64,000 nt of DNA from Pandoraea norimbergensis (GCF_001465545.3 NZ_CP013480.3:6103371-6167370); one strand, 5' to 3'. Counted from the stretch's first letter, positions 45,674 through 55,126 are shown. The notes: a model not told the origin generated them from the letters alone. Numbers and translations are program-made.

Positions 45674-47758
45674 TCAGGCCTTGCGAAGCGCCTGCAACAG
45701 AAAGCGCGCCGGGTCGATAGCGTCGGCCAGATCGCTGCCCACGGGCCATGGCTCGCCTTCAATCTGACTGGCGACCAATTCCGCGCAGAGCGCTGCGAAG
45801 GCCAGACCGCGAGAACCGAACGCAAAGCTCGCGTACAGGCCTGGCAGCCGGGGCAGGTCTCGCAGGTGGCCGCCAGCCAGCCGGCGGCCCTGCGGGTCGC
45901 TGCTGGCGATTGCGGGCATATCCGGCAGTTGACCGGCCATCGGCAAACGGTCGGTGACCAGCGCGCGAAAGGCGGTCCGCCCGCCAAGCTGGGCGGCGGC
46001 GCTGGCACTGCCCAACCCGTCTTCCCCGTCGCCAAACGCCTCGGCATGGGCGGGCAGCAGCGAAGCAAGGCGGCGCAGGTTGGCCTGATGGTCGCCGACC
46101 CGTACGCCGGTGGCCGGATCGTCGAAACCGTACGTGGCGCCCGTGATCGGGCCTGCCCCGCCCAGCGGTGACGGCGCGACGTAGCCCTCGCCGCAGACCG
46201 GTATGCGCAGATCTGGGAGTGAATCGGGTGGCAGAAACGTCAGTTGTCCGCGCACCCGTTGGATGGGTATGAACGCCGGTGGGAGATACGGGCCGAGCAG
46301 TCGTTGCGACTCGTCGGCGGCGGTAACGATGGTCACGGAGGCGTCTGCCAGCACCCGTCCGGTTTCATCGATGGCCAGCCAGCGGCCGTCGCGCCGTTCC
46401 AGCCGCTCGACGCTCACGCCGTAGCGGGCATCGAGCGACGGGCCGGCGGCGACCAGTTCCGCGCGGCACAGCATCGCCGGGGCCAGCCACCCGCCCTCGG
46501 GGAACCAGAGTCCGCCGTGCGCCAGCGTTTCCCCGGCAAGGGCCGAGGCTTGGGCCGCATCGACCCATTTCACGTATTCCTCGGGATAGCCGTGGGTCGC
46601 GACGAGTTGCGCGAGGCTGCGCGCCTCGTCGTCGTCCGAGCCGACTTGCAACAAGCCGTCGGCGCGTCCCGGCAGACCGCCCGGCAGCGTGCGCCATTGC
46701 GAAAGCGCGTACAGGAAGCCCGCGCGCGTCAGACGAGAGAGCACGTTGTCGTCCGCCGACAGTTGCGGGTGAAAGACACCTGCCGGATTGCCCGAAGCCG
46801 CCGAGCCAGGCGCTTCCGCCCGCTCGAACAGCTTCACCCGCCAGCCGCGCGCGACGAGCCGCAGCGCCATGGCGGCGCCAGCCATCCCGGCGCCGATGAC
46901 GATAGCGGTATTCGGCGCGGCATCCGATGCGGCATCGGATTCGCCATCGTCATCGGCGTCGGCAGTCGCCCGGAACTCACGCCATGACGGCGCAGCGGGC
47001 GGATCGTAGCGGCGCATCCGGTAAGGCGGCGCATAGACACCGGCCAGCGTCTCGCCCGCGTGTGCGTCAACCTCGCGGCGCGTCATCTCGAAGCCCGCAG
47101 CGGCTAGATCGCGTGGGATCTGCCCGGCACTGGTGTACGTCGCAAGCGTCGCGCCCTCGCGCGCCAGCTTGCCCAGCGTCTTGAAGACTTCGGGCGTCCA
47201 CAGGTCGGGGTTCTTGGCTGGCGCGAAACCGTCGAGAAAAAACGCGTCCGCGCCTACGCGCAGGTCCGGCATCAAGGTGGAGAAGTCGCCGAATCCGACG
47301 CTAAGTACGACGCCGGGTGCCGGTTCCAGCCGGTGCCAGCCCGCGACGGGCAACGGCCAGATGTCGCACAGCCGCTGCACGAGCGGCGCGAGTTCGGTCA
47401 TGCCGGGCTGCACCAGCAGGGGCGCCAGCGTCTGGCGCAGGTCGCGCGGGCGGAACGGGAATTTTTCGACCGACACGAAGTGCAGGCGTTTGGGCCGTTG
47501 TGGATCGTCGCGCCACGCGGCCCACGTCGCCAGAAAATTCAGTCCCAGCCCGAAGCCGGTCTCGACGATCACGAACTGCTCACGACCCTGCCAACGCTGC
47601 GGCAATCCATTGCCACCGAGGAACACCTGACGCGCTCGCTCGAGTGCGCCGTCTACGGGCAGATAAGCGTCGTCGAACACGTCGGAGTACGGCGTGCCGT
47701 CGTCGGCTTTGACCGGTTCCGCCGGCACGATCGGGCTGAAACCGGGGCGGCGCTTCAT
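45674..47758 (-). CDS. mnmC: Bifunctional tRNA 5-(methylaminomethyl)-2-thiouridine modification enzyme
   Basis: 694 residues. The N-terminal SAM-dependent methyltransferase half (about 1-255) has ETGFGLGLNFLATW (66-79) and FLDGFAPAKNPDLW (174-187). The C-terminal FAD-dependent oxidase half begins with GAGMAG at 289-294. Together they convert cmnm5s2U to mnm5s2U at the wobble base of several tRNAs. The two halves are joined by an acidic Asp/Ser/Ala linker (about 266-283). The ATG overlaps the stop of the upstream ClC gene (ATGA), so translation is coupled. Confidence 0.95.
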   Translation of the reverse strand: MKRRPGFSPIVPAEPVKADDGTPYSDVFDDAYLPVDGALERARQVFLGGNGLPQRWQGREQFVIVETGFGLGLNFLATWAAWRDDPQRPKRLHFVSVEKFPFRPRDLRQTLAPLLVQPGMTELAPLVQRLCDIWPLPVAGWHRLEPAPGVVLSVGFGDFSTLMPDLRVGADAFFLDGFAPAKNPDLWTPEVFKTLGKLAREGATLATYTSAGQIPRDLAAAGFEMTRREVDAHAGETLAGVYAPPYRMRRYDPPAAPSWREFRATADADDDGESDAASDAAPNTAIVIGAGMAGAAMALRLVARGWRVKLFERAEAPGSAASGNPAGVFHPQLSADDNVLSRLTRAGFLYALSQWRTLPGGLPGRADGLLQVGSDDDEARSLAQLVATHGYPEEYVKWVDAAQASALAGETLAHGGLWFPEGGWLAPAMLCRAELVAAGPSLDARYGVSVERLERRDGRWLAIDETGRVLADASVTIVTAADESQRLLGPYLPPAFIPIQRVRGQLTFLPPDSLPDLRIPVCGEGYVAPSPLGGAGPITGATYGFDDPATGVRVGDHQANLRRLASLLPAHAEAFGDGEDGLGSASAAAQLGGRTAFRALVTDRLPMAGQLPDMPAIASSDPQGRRLAGGHLRDLPRLPGLYASFAFGSRGLAFAALCAELVASQIEGEPWPVGSDLADAIDPARFLLQALRKA

Positions 47759-49539
47759 TCGCTCCCCCGTTCTTCGGTCACGATCTCGATCAGCCCCGGC
47801 AGCGACACCACGCCGAGCCAGCGGCCGTCGGCCGCCGCGACCGGAATCCAGTCGGCATGCAATTTCGCCACCGCGCGCAGTGCACTGACCAGCGCCATCT
47901 CACCATCGAGCGCCTTGCAAGGGGCGACGATCTCGGTCCATTGCGCCGGCTCGCCCGTCGCCTGCCTGCGCCACCAGCTTGCTGCGTCGAGCATGCCAAC
48001 CAGACGGCCGTCCTCGGCACGCACGACCAGATTGCGGTAGCCCGTCTCGACGAAGCGCTCGCCGATGGCCGCCGGCGACAGGTCGGCCTTCACCACGGCA
48101 TCACTGGCGTCCGGATCGACGACCAGCGACGACAAGCGCATCTGGCTTGCCTCGCCGGTCATCGACAACCAGCGCCCGGCCACCAGATTGCGGCGCAGCG
48201 ACTTGGCATACACCGAGTCTTCACGCAACGTATGCGCGGTGAGATACGCCGTGACGCAGGCCAGCATGAGCGGCAGCACGACCTGATAACTCAGCGTCAT
48301 CTCGAAGATCATCAGAATCGACATCAACGGCGCATAGGTCGTGGCCGCAAGAAACGCCCCCATGCCGACGACCGCATAGCTGCTCGCGACCGACGCCGTG
48401 GCCGGGGCGAGCGCATTCATGGCGAGTCCGTAGAGACTGCCGAGTGCCGCGCCGACGAACAGCGTCGGCGTGAACACGCCGCCCACCGCGCCCGACCCTG
48501 CCGACGACGCCGTGGCGAGCACCTTGAATACGAGCACCATGGCGAGTGCCTGCCACGCCCAATGCGTGTGCAGTATCGAGTTCACCACGCTGTACCCATT
48601 GCCCCAGACCTGCGGCACTTGCAGGGAGAGCACCCCGACGACCAGCCCGCCAAGCGCGAGCCGTACGAACAACGGCACGGGCAACGCGCCGAAGCGTTGT
48701 TTGGCGGTGTCGAGCAAACGCAGGAACAGCGGCGCGAGCACGCCGGCGAGAATACCCAGCCCGACGTAGAAGAACACTTCCCAGCCCGACACGAAGTCGA
48801 AGCGCGGCATCTGATACACCGCCTCGTAGCCGAGAAACTGTCGGATGACGATGTTGGCGATAACCGAGGCGACGACCAGTGGCCCGAGCGTCGCGGTCGA
48901 AATCGAGCCATAGACGATTTCGGAGATGAACAGCGCCCCGGCAATCGGGGCGTTATAGGCGGAGGTGATGCCGGCGGTCGCGCCGCAGGCGACGAGCAAC
49001 CGCAGCCGCTCAGGCGGGAACGCGAGCGCGCGCCCGACCAGCGAAGCGAACATTGCCGCGAGTTGCACCATCGGCCCTTCCCGGCCGATCGACGCGCCCG
49101 AGGCCACGGAGAACAGCGACGACGTGCTCTTCACCAGCGTCTGACGCAGGCTCAGCACGCCAGTGCCGATGGCGATGGCTTCCATGTAGTCGTCGGAGCC
49201 CTTCTTGGGCACCCAGAGCGTGGCGTACTGGAGGATCAGCCCGGCGATGAGACCGCCGGTGGTCGGCAACAGCAGGCGCTGCCACCAATTGAGGTCGAGT
49301 GCCAGCTCGACCATGCCGCTGTGATGGCCGGCGAGGAGAAATTGCAGGCCGGAGAGCGCTTCGCGAAACGCGACGGTGGCCAACGCGCCCAACAGACCGA
49401 CGATGCCGGCGAGCAGCAGCGTGATTTGCAGGGTGTTGGGCGCGAACTGACGGCGCACCCACACGACGACGGGCAACTTGGCCCAGGCGGACACTGCTGA
49501 CACGGATAGGAGACTGTCGTGATCGAAATTGGGTCCCAT
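47755..49539 (-). CDS. ClC-family chloride transporter with C-terminal CBS region
   Basis: 594 residues from the ATG at 49539; in-frame ATGs at 49623 and 49683 would lengthen the cytoplasmic N-terminus, and none has a strong ribosome site. The core has about 16-18 helices with GREGP (gating Glu present, so probably a Cl-/H+ exchanger) and GGVFTPTL. The first filter motif, usually GSGIP, appears as KGSDDYMEAI. Two CBS-like segments occupy the last 120 residues and may sense nucleotides. It overlaps mnmC by 4 bp, an unrelated partner. Confidence 0.9.
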   Translation of the reverse strand: MGPNFDHDSLLSVSAVSAWAKLPVVVWVRRQFAPNTLQITLLLAGIVGLLGALATVAFREALSGLQFLLAGHHSGMVELALDLNWWQRLLLPTTGGLIAGLILQYATLWVPKKGSDDYMEAIAIGTGVLSLRQTLVKSTSSLFSVASGASIGREGPMVQLAAMFASLVGRALAFPPERLRLLVACGATAGITSAYNAPIAGALFISEIVYGSISTATLGPLVVASVIANIVIRQFLGYEAVYQMPRFDFVSGWEVFFYVGLGILAGVLAPLFLRLLDTAKQRFGALPVPLFVRLALGGLVVGVLSLQVPQVWGNGYSVVNSILHTHWAWQALAMVLVFKVLATASSAGSGAVGGVFTPTLFVGAALGSLYGLAMNALAPATASVASSYAVVGMGAFLAATTYAPLMSILMIFEMTLSYQVVLPLMLACVTAYLTAHTLREDSVYAKSLRRNLVAGRWLSMTGEASQMRLSSLVVDPDASDAVVKADLSPAAIGERFVETGYRNLVVRAEDGRLVGMLDAASWWRRQATGEPAQWTEIVAPCKALDGEMALVSALRAVAKLHADWIPVAAADGRWLGVVSLPGLIEIVTEERGSE

Positions 49540-49683
49540 GGTATCGACCGACGACTTAATTTGAAAGCGCGGGACCGGTGCGCCGGGCACCGGGAAGAAG
49601 CGATTTCCCGCGTGAAGGGACATTTTTGGCCGGAAAGGGATTTGGGACTCCCTTCCAATCGGCCAAAACTGAGCAATGCTCAT

Positions 49684-50353
49684 GTAAGGTATTTTTTAGG
49701 GGTACTCGTCCCCTATTTCGTAGCGAGTTGTCGAGATGACGCCGACGTGAAGTTCTTTTTTGGACGGCTGAATCGATTTCGATCTACACGGATTTCAAAT
49801 CGCGATGGATCAGCGCCGACCGGGAATCAAAACCCGGGCGCGAAGGCGATTTCAGCCAACGGCTTATTTCTGGTGCCCAAGCGAATTTGGCCTGCCGATT
49901 TTCGGCAAAAACTGAGGCATCCTCAGATAAGCGGGTTTCGAGAACCCGTTCAGGTCGCTACGCACCGCTTTCTCGATTCCGGCGCGACACCTTCCTGACG
50001 GCATTTTTTCGAGAGCGATTTTCCATAAGCGCCCGCCATACGCCGACTTCTGAGGATGATTCAGATAAAGGTAATTTCTGAGGCGCTGGAACCGCATTGA
50101 ACCGGTTGTGGCGTGATTTTTTGCCGTTTGCGGTGTGGTGTATTTTCCACCGCCTATTTCCAGCGTCGTGGCCATCCGCGAGCATTGGCGCGACGTTGCC
50201 GCCAAGCGGCGTACGGGCACCGAACGCGCTCGCCGAAACTGCGGCACCCGCATGGCGCGGCCCCCGAAAAAACATGCGTCACGAATCTGTCATGCACGCA
50301 CGCATTCAACTGGTCACATTCCATTCAGTGAAATAGAATGGCACGCAATTGAA
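49684..50353. other. Gene-free divergent region with clustered inverted repeats (670 bp)
   Basis: Lies between the ClC transporter (-) and an OhrR-like regulator (+) and looks less GC-rich than the flanks. It contains TAGGGG-N7-CCCCTA (49697-49715) and three consecutive small hairpins at 49893-49948. CTGAGG recurs at 49912 and twice more near 50050-50085. No open frame looks real. It may encode a small RNA or be a decayed gene. Confidence 0.5.
49893..49948. ncRNA. Three tandem hairpins, possible structured RNA
   Basis: TGCCGA-ttt-TCGGCA (49893-49907), CTGAGG-cat-CCTCAG (49912-49926) and CGGGTT-tcgag-AACCCG (49932-49948) follow one another with 4-5 bp gaps. This density of perfect dyads is unusual for intergenic DNA. 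No promoter or terminator was identified, so transcription is unproven. Confidence 0.3.
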
Positions 50354-50833
50354 ATGGAACTGAAAAGCACCACCCGAATGGCAGTCAGCAAAAAAGGCAC
50401 ACAAAAATCACCCGTGTGTCTCGAAGAGCAGTTGGGTTTCGCGTTGTACTCGGCATCGCTTGCCATGACCAAAGCGCACAAGCCGATGCTCGATCGGCTC
50501 GGGCTTACGTACTCGCAATATCTCGCGATGGTTGTGCTGTGGGAGCAGGACGATATCGCCGTCAATCAACTCGGCGCACGTCTCGGGCTCGATTCCGGAA
50601 CACTCACGCCGTTGCTGAAAAGACTGGAATCCATGGGGCTTTTGACGCGTCGACGCGGTCATATCGACGAACGTCAGGTGTTTATCGATCTGACGCCGCG
50701 TGGCGTGAATCTGCGTCGCGAAGCGCGTCAGGTGCCGGCGCAAATTCAAGCTGCTACCGGTCAATCCGACACGGCGCAAAAGACCCTGCGCAATCTACTT
50801 CTCCAACTGCGAGACGCCCTCGGCGAGGCGTGA
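50354..50833 (+). CDS. MarR-family regulator, OhrR-like, with displaced cysteine
   Basis: 159 residues from the ATG at 50354; a second ATG at 50378 is possible. Strong OhrR resemblance: QLGFALYSASLAMTKAHKPM, GLTYSQYLAMVVLWE and SGTLTPLLKRLESMGLL. OhrR proteins repress peroxidase genes and release DNA when a single Cys in L-C-F-A-L-Y is oxidised by organic hydroperoxides. Here that position is Gly28 (GGT, one base from TGT) and the only Cys in the protein is Cys22, six residues earlier. No ohr peroxidase gene is adjacent. It may sense oxidants through Cys22, or be redox-blind. Confidence 0.88.
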   Translation: MELKSTTRMAVSKKGTQKSPVCLEEQLGFALYSASLAMTKAHKPMLDRLGLTYSQYLAMVVLWEQDDIAVNQLGARLGLDSGTLTPLLKRLESMGLLTRRRGHIDERQVFIDLTPRGVNLRREARQVPAQIQAATGQSDTAQKTLRNLLLQLRDALGEA

Positions 50834-50869
50834 AAAAACAAAACGCGTGCCGTTCTTCGGAAAGGCACG
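50834..50869 (-). terminator. Terminator of the DedA-rhodanese gene
   Basis: CGTGCC-g-TTC-[TTCG]-GAA-a-GGCACG contains a stable C(UUCG)G tetraloop; on the minus strand it is followed by CGTTTTGTTTTTTC. It lies about 45 bp beyond the DedA gene stop and abuts the end of the convergent regulator. Confidence 0.7.
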
Positions 50870-50913
50870 TGTCATTGAGTTGCACGCAATCTAATCGGCA
50901 ATCGGTGAAGAGA

Positions 50914-51861
50914 TCAGTGCGCGGGCATCAGCATCTCGAAGCCTGCAATCTTCTCTACGTTGTAGCCGGCGTCGCGCCAGGCATCCAGTCCGCCGAGCAG
51001 CGGACGCACTTCCGCAAAGCCCTGTTGCCGCAATTGCTGCGCGAGCCGTGCCGCCGTGACTTCGTTCGGACAGGCGCAAAACACCACAATCCGGCGATCG
51101 CGCGGAATATCCCTGAGTTTGCTGGCGATATCGTCCGGCTCGATGGCGATCGCGCCCGGAATCGTGAACGGGTCGATGGCGCGGCGTGCTGCCGAGCGCA
51201 CGTCGATCACGACCGGCGTGATCTCGTCCTTCATCCAGGTTTCAAGCGTTTGCACGCCGATACGTGCCATGCGCAGCGAGCGCAGCAAGCGGTAACGATT
51301 GAGCCAGCGGTTGAGCAGGTAAAGCGCGAAGACGACCACCACCAGCCAGAGCACGCCTCGGCCGAGGGTGTCGAAGGCGTCGAGCACCAACACAATGTGC
51401 GACGAGAAGCCCACACCGAGTGCTACGGCCACGCCCGACCAGAGCATCGCGCCCAGCGCGTCGTAGAGCAGAAACTTGCGCCACGACACGCCCAGCGCTC
51501 CGGCCATCGGCACCGACAAGGCCGAGAGGCCCGGCACGAACCGCGCGAACAGCAGCACGCGCACGCCGTAGCGGCCCATTGAGCCCTCGGTGCGGCTCAC
51601 GCAGGTGTCGGGCGAGATCGACAGGCGGCACATCAGCCGCAGGATGTGATGGCCGTAGCGGCGCCCGGCCAAAAACCAGATGACATCACCCAGCAGCGCG
51701 GCGGCAGCGGCCAGCGCGATGATGCCGAGGGGCGGGAACAGCGCCGTCGACGCGGTGACGATGAGGGTGGGATACGCCGGCAACGGCAGGCCCAGCGCCT
51801 GTCCGAAGATATTCAGAAAGACGAGCCAGAGGCCATAGCGGGCAATCAGATCGAACAGCAT
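50914..51861 (-). CDS. DedA-family membrane protein fused to a rhodanese domain
   Basis: 315 residues. Residues 1-190 are a DedA/VTT protein with GDVIWFLAGRRYG and FARFVPGLSALSVPMAGA. Residues 205-310 form a rhodanese domain with VVIDVRSAARR and the active-site loop FCACPNE (Cys262/Cys264). DedA proteins are linked to lipid flipping and membrane homeostasis; rhodanese domains carry sulfur or sense redox state. The fusion puts the rhodanese on the cytoplasmic side after the last helix. Probably monocistronic. Confidence 0.9.
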   Translation of the reverse strand: MLFDLIARYGLWLVFLNIFGQALGLPLPAYPTLIVTASTALFPPLGIIALAAAAALLGDVIWFLAGRRYGHHILRLMCRLSISPDTCVSRTEGSMGRYGVRVLLFARFVPGLSALSVPMAGALGVSWRKFLLYDALGAMLWSGVAVALGVGFSSHIVLVLDAFDTLGRGVLWLVVVVFALYLLNRWLNRYRLLRSLRMARIGVQTLETWMKDEITPVVIDVRSAARRAIDPFTIPGAIAIEPDDIASKLRDIPRDRRIVVFCACPNEVTAARLAQQLRQQGFAEVRPLLGGLDAWRDAGYNVEKIAGFEMLMPAH

Positions 51862-52003
51862 GCCGGTACCTGAGCGAGTTTGCGCAATAACGCATGGTAG
51901 CCCCCGGCCATGACGGCCAGAAGCCCGTATCTCGAAAAGTATTGTTGCTCTTTTGGAACGATCGCGGGCAAAGTCGCCCTCAATGCCGTCTTCCGTGCCG
52001 CCC

Positions 52004-53569
52004 TTAGTGTCCCATCGACGCCTTTGCGCCCCGCTTGGGCTTGGTCATCCACACCAGCGCCGCCATGGCGAGGAACACGTAGCCGGACAGGTGGAAGATG
52101 TCGTTCGTCGCCAGCATGAACGACTGCCGTGTGACCAGATCGTTGAGCACGCCGATTTCCGCCCCATTGGTGAGGCCCAGCCCCTGCCGCAACTGGTCAA
52201 GGTAACTTGTCGTGGCGTCGGAATAAGGCGTGACGCTCTCGGCGAGGCGCGCGTGGTGGTAGATCGCCCTGTCCTCCCACATCGTCGTGCTCACGGCGGT
52301 GCCGATGGCGCCCGAGAGCGTGCGGAAGAAATTCGACAATCCCGACGCGGCTGCCAGCCGGTCGTCGGTGATGCTTGAGAGCGTGATCGTCGTCACTGGC
52401 ACGAAGAAGCATGCGATGCCGATGCCCTGCACCAGCCGCGGCTCGATGACTTTCGCAAACGACAGATTCAGCGCGAAGTGCGAGTTCCAGAACGACACCC
52501 CCGCAAACACAAAGAAGGCGAACGAGGCGACGGCGCGCAAGTTCAGCTTGTCCATGTTCTGCCCGATGATCGGCGAGAGAATCAACGCCAATAAGCCCAC
52601 TGGCGCGGTCGCCAGCCCGGCCTTACCCGCCGTGTAATCCATCACCGTTTGCAGCCATAGCGGGAAGATCACGACGGACGCGAAGAACGTCATGAAGCCG
52701 AACGAGATCACCACCACGCCGAGCGCGAAATTGCGGTCTTTGAACAGTGTGAGATCGACGATGGGTTTGTCGGACGTTAGCTCCCAGAGAATCAGCGCTG
52801 ACAGGCAAACCGCCGCCGTGATCGCGAGCGTGACGATCAAGCCGTTGTTGAACCAGTCGCGATCCTTGCCGAGGTCGAGCATCATTTGCAGCGACCCCAC
52901 GCCGATCGCGAGCAGCGCCAGACCGACCAGATCGATGGGAATGGTTTGGGTTTTGGTTTCGTGCCCGCGCAGCAGCAGATAGCACGCGACGGCCGAGAAG
53001 ATGCCGACCGGCACGTTGATATAGAAGATCCACGGCCAGGTGTAGTTGTCGGTGATCCACCCGCCGACCACGGGGCCGAAGATCGGCGCGACGATCACCG
53101 TCATGGCCCATAAACCGAGCGCGAGACCGCGCTTCTTCTCGGGAAAGCTGCGCAGCAGGATGGTTTGCGAGAGCGGCACCATCGGCCCCGAAACCAGCCC
53201 TTGCAGCAACCGGAAGAACACCAGCGATTCCATATTCGGCGCGAGGCCGCACAGCATCGAGGCGATTGTGAACAGCGTGACCGACGTGACGAACAAGCGG
53301 ACTTCGCCAACGCGCCGGGCCAGCCATCCGGTCAGCGGCACGGCAATGGCGGCGGCCACCGCATACGAGCTGATGACCCACGTGCCCTGACTGTTCGAAA
53401 CACCCACGCTGCCCGCGATGGTCGGCACGGCCACGTTCGCAATGGAGGTGTCGAGCACTTCCATGAAAGTGCCGAGGGCGAGCCCGACCGTGAGAATGGC
53501 CAGCCGGCCGCCGGTGAGGGGCGCCCCTTGCGGTGTGGCGGCTGGGCTGGCGATGGCGGCGTCAGACAT
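52004..53569 (-). CDS. DHA2-family multidrug efflux MFS transporter (EmrB-like)
   Basis: 521 residues from the ATG at 53569, with GGGAGAGG upstream; a longer frame to 53668 lacks support. Fourteen membrane helices and the DHA2 motif GTFMEVLDTSIANVAVPTIA identify the EmrB/QacA group, proton-driven exporters of hydrophobic drugs. No membrane-fusion (EmrA) partner or outer-membrane factor is next to it in the window, so it either acts alone or pairs with distant genes. Substrates are unknown. Confidence 0.9.
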   Translation of the reverse strand: MSDAAIASPAATPQGAPLTGGRLAILTVGLALGTFMEVLDTSIANVAVPTIAGSVGVSNSQGTWVISSYAVAAAIAVPLTGWLARRVGEVRLFVTSVTLFTIASMLCGLAPNMESLVFFRLLQGLVSGPMVPLSQTILLRSFPEKKRGLALGLWAMTVIVAPIFGPVVGGWITDNYTWPWIFYINVPVGIFSAVACYLLLRGHETKTQTIPIDLVGLALLAIGVGSLQMMLDLGKDRDWFNNGLIVTLAITAAVCLSALILWELTSDKPIVDLTLFKDRNFALGVVVISFGFMTFFASVVIFPLWLQTVMDYTAGKAGLATAPVGLLALILSPIIGQNMDKLNLRAVASFAFFVFAGVSFWNSHFALNLSFAKVIEPRLVQGIGIACFFVPVTTITLSSITDDRLAAASGLSNFFRTLSGAIGTAVSTTMWEDRAIYHHARLAESVTPYSDATTSYLDQLRQGLGLTNGAEIGVLNDLVTRQSFMLATNDIFHLSGYVFLAMAALVWMTKPKRGAKASMGH

Positions 53570-54006
53570 GCAAATCCTCTCCCTGATTTGGCGGCCGGCG
53601 ATCTCAAGTCGCCTGACCATTCCGAATATTGGATGGTGCCGCAGATTGCCGGGGGATGTGCGACGCAAGTTTGGAAACGATGCTCTAATCCCGGCCCTTA
53701 CGCTTCTTTATGCCCCTCGGACCCTTTCGAACTGCGTGGAACACGCGTCCGGCAAGGGTTTGCCAATGAACGCGGGCATGCTGCGCTGCGGCTATGCGGT
53801 AAAACGCCGTCAGTTGGCGATCACGAGACGTTTTTGGCACTTGACGCCGGACATTGCACAGGCTTGAATCGGCCTTGACGCCCGATGCGGAAGTTTTCGC
53901 GTCGCTGCCCCTGGGCGTTGTCGGCCGGCTCAGAAAACCAAATGACCCGCTCCGTGCGCGTTTCGCGAACGATGCCGGGCAACGGTAAAACCACAGGAAA
54001 AGCCCC
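53570..54006. other. Gene-free divergent region (437 bp)
   Basis: Promoter region of the DHA2 exporter (-) and the MHYT gene (+). No open frame with support, and no dyad or promoter that stands out from the GC-rich background. Confidence 0.45.
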
Positions 54007-54801
54007 ATGCAACCAGGCAGCGTCATTCCCCTTCAGTACGGCGAGTTTCTCGTCCTGCTTTCGTTTCTGATTTCCGCGCTCGGTGCCTATGTGGCACTCG
54101 TCGCCGCGTCGCGTATCCGCAATGAAGATGGTGGCATCAGCGTCGGCTATCTCGCTGTCGCAGCGCTCGCGTTGGGTGGTGTCGGCATCTGGGGTATGCA
54201 CTTCATCGGCATGGCGGCGCAGCGCATGCCGTTCCCAGTGTCGTTTGCGTTGTGGCCGACCGTCGGAAGTCTGGTGCTTGCCGTGGTGGTGTCGGGGGCA
54301 GCGCTTTGGTACGTCGCACAGGCGCCCTACCGCAATGCCATGCACTGTGTGATCGCCGGTGTGGCGGGCGGGCTCGGCATCGCAGGCATGCACTATCTCG
54401 GCATGAACGCGGTGCGCACGCAAGCCGTTTTCCAGTGGGATACGACGATCATTGCGCTGTCGATACTCATCGCCATGGTGGCCGCAAGCGTGGCGCTGTG
54501 GCTGGCGTTCCATCTGCAAACGAGCCTGCAACGTGCGCTCGCGGCCATCGTGATGGCAATTGCGGTGTGCGGCATGCATTACACGGGCATGCTCGCCGGC
54601 ACGATGATCTGCACGTCGGAAACGCGCGCACAGGTCAGCCCGCGTTTGCAGGGTGATCTGCTGCCGTACGGTGTCTTCGCCATCGCGTGCGTGGTGCTGC
54701 TGGGCATGGGGGTGCTGCTCTATCGCACCGGGCGCCGTCGTCGTGAGCGTATCGCCGCGCGACTGGATGCCGTGATGCAGCAGCGCACCGGACACGTTTA
54801 A
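54007..54801 (+). CDS. Stand-alone MHYT-domain membrane sensor
   Basis: 264 residues with seven membrane helices and three MHYT motifs: GMHFIGM (63-69), GMHYLGM (127-133) and GMHYTGM (189-195). The Met and His residues are proposed to bind copper and sense O2, CO or NO. Most relatives carry GGDEF/EAL or kinase domains; here only a 20-residue basic cytoplasmic tail follows, so output must go through another protein. No partner gene is adjacent. A strong terminator follows, so the gene is monocistronic. Confidence 0.9.
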   Translation: MQPGSVIPLQYGEFLVLLSFLISALGAYVALVAASRIRNEDGGISVGYLAVAALALGGVGIWGMHFIGMAAQRMPFPVSFALWPTVGSLVLAVVVSGAALWYVAQAPYRNAMHCVIAGVAGGLGIAGMHYLGMNAVRTQAVFQWDTTIIALSILIAMVAASVALWLAFHLQTSLQRALAAIVMAIAVCGMHYTGMLAGTMICTSETRAQVSPRLQGDLLPYGVFAIACVVLLGMGVLLYRTGRRRRERIAARLDAVMQQRTGHV

Positions 54802-54818
54802 CCACACCGCAACAAAGC

Positions 54819-54857
54819 AAAACGCCGGCCCGTCTTTCGATGGGCCGGCGTTTTTTT
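54819..54857 (+). terminator. Rho-independent terminator of the MHYT gene
   Basis: AAAACGCCGGCCC-N10-GGGCCGGCGTTTT: 13-bp perfect stem followed by a run of seven T, 17 bp beyond the stop. Confidence 0.92.
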
Positions 54858-54907
54858 GCGCGTGCTTGCGCGTGCTTGCGAGTGATTGCGCGCTCGCACG
54901 CGGCGGG

Positions 54908-55126
54908 TCAATGCAGGATGGGACTACTGGCACCTACAGGCATGACGTCACCCGTCGGGACCAGATCGGCAATGAAGAAAGGTTCGGTGTTGAGTTCACG
55001 TGATGCCCCGGGTTCGCCGGCGTACCAGCGCACCATCGCCATGTCGCCCAGCACACGGGTCACGATGCCTTTGGCACCCTGCGGCACTGCGATGTGATTG
55101 GATGTGACGATCGTTCCCACTTTCAC
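54908..55126 (-). CDS. Small conserved-looking hypothetical protein (GTG start)
   Basis: 72 residues from a GTG at 55126, with GGAG six bases upstream; an open frame extends much further but has no better start. The sequence (VKVGTIVTSNHIAVPQGAKG at the N-terminus, then VTRVLGDMAMVRWYAGEPG) suggests a small beta-rich, SH3-like or KOW-like domain. No family was recognised. It follows the 2'-5' RNA ligase-family gene by 62 bp on the same strand and may share its transcript. Confidence 0.65.
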   Translation of the reverse strand: MKVGTIVTSNHIAVPQGAKGIVTRVLGDMAMVRWYAGEPGASRELNTEPFFIADLVPTGDVMPVGASSPILH

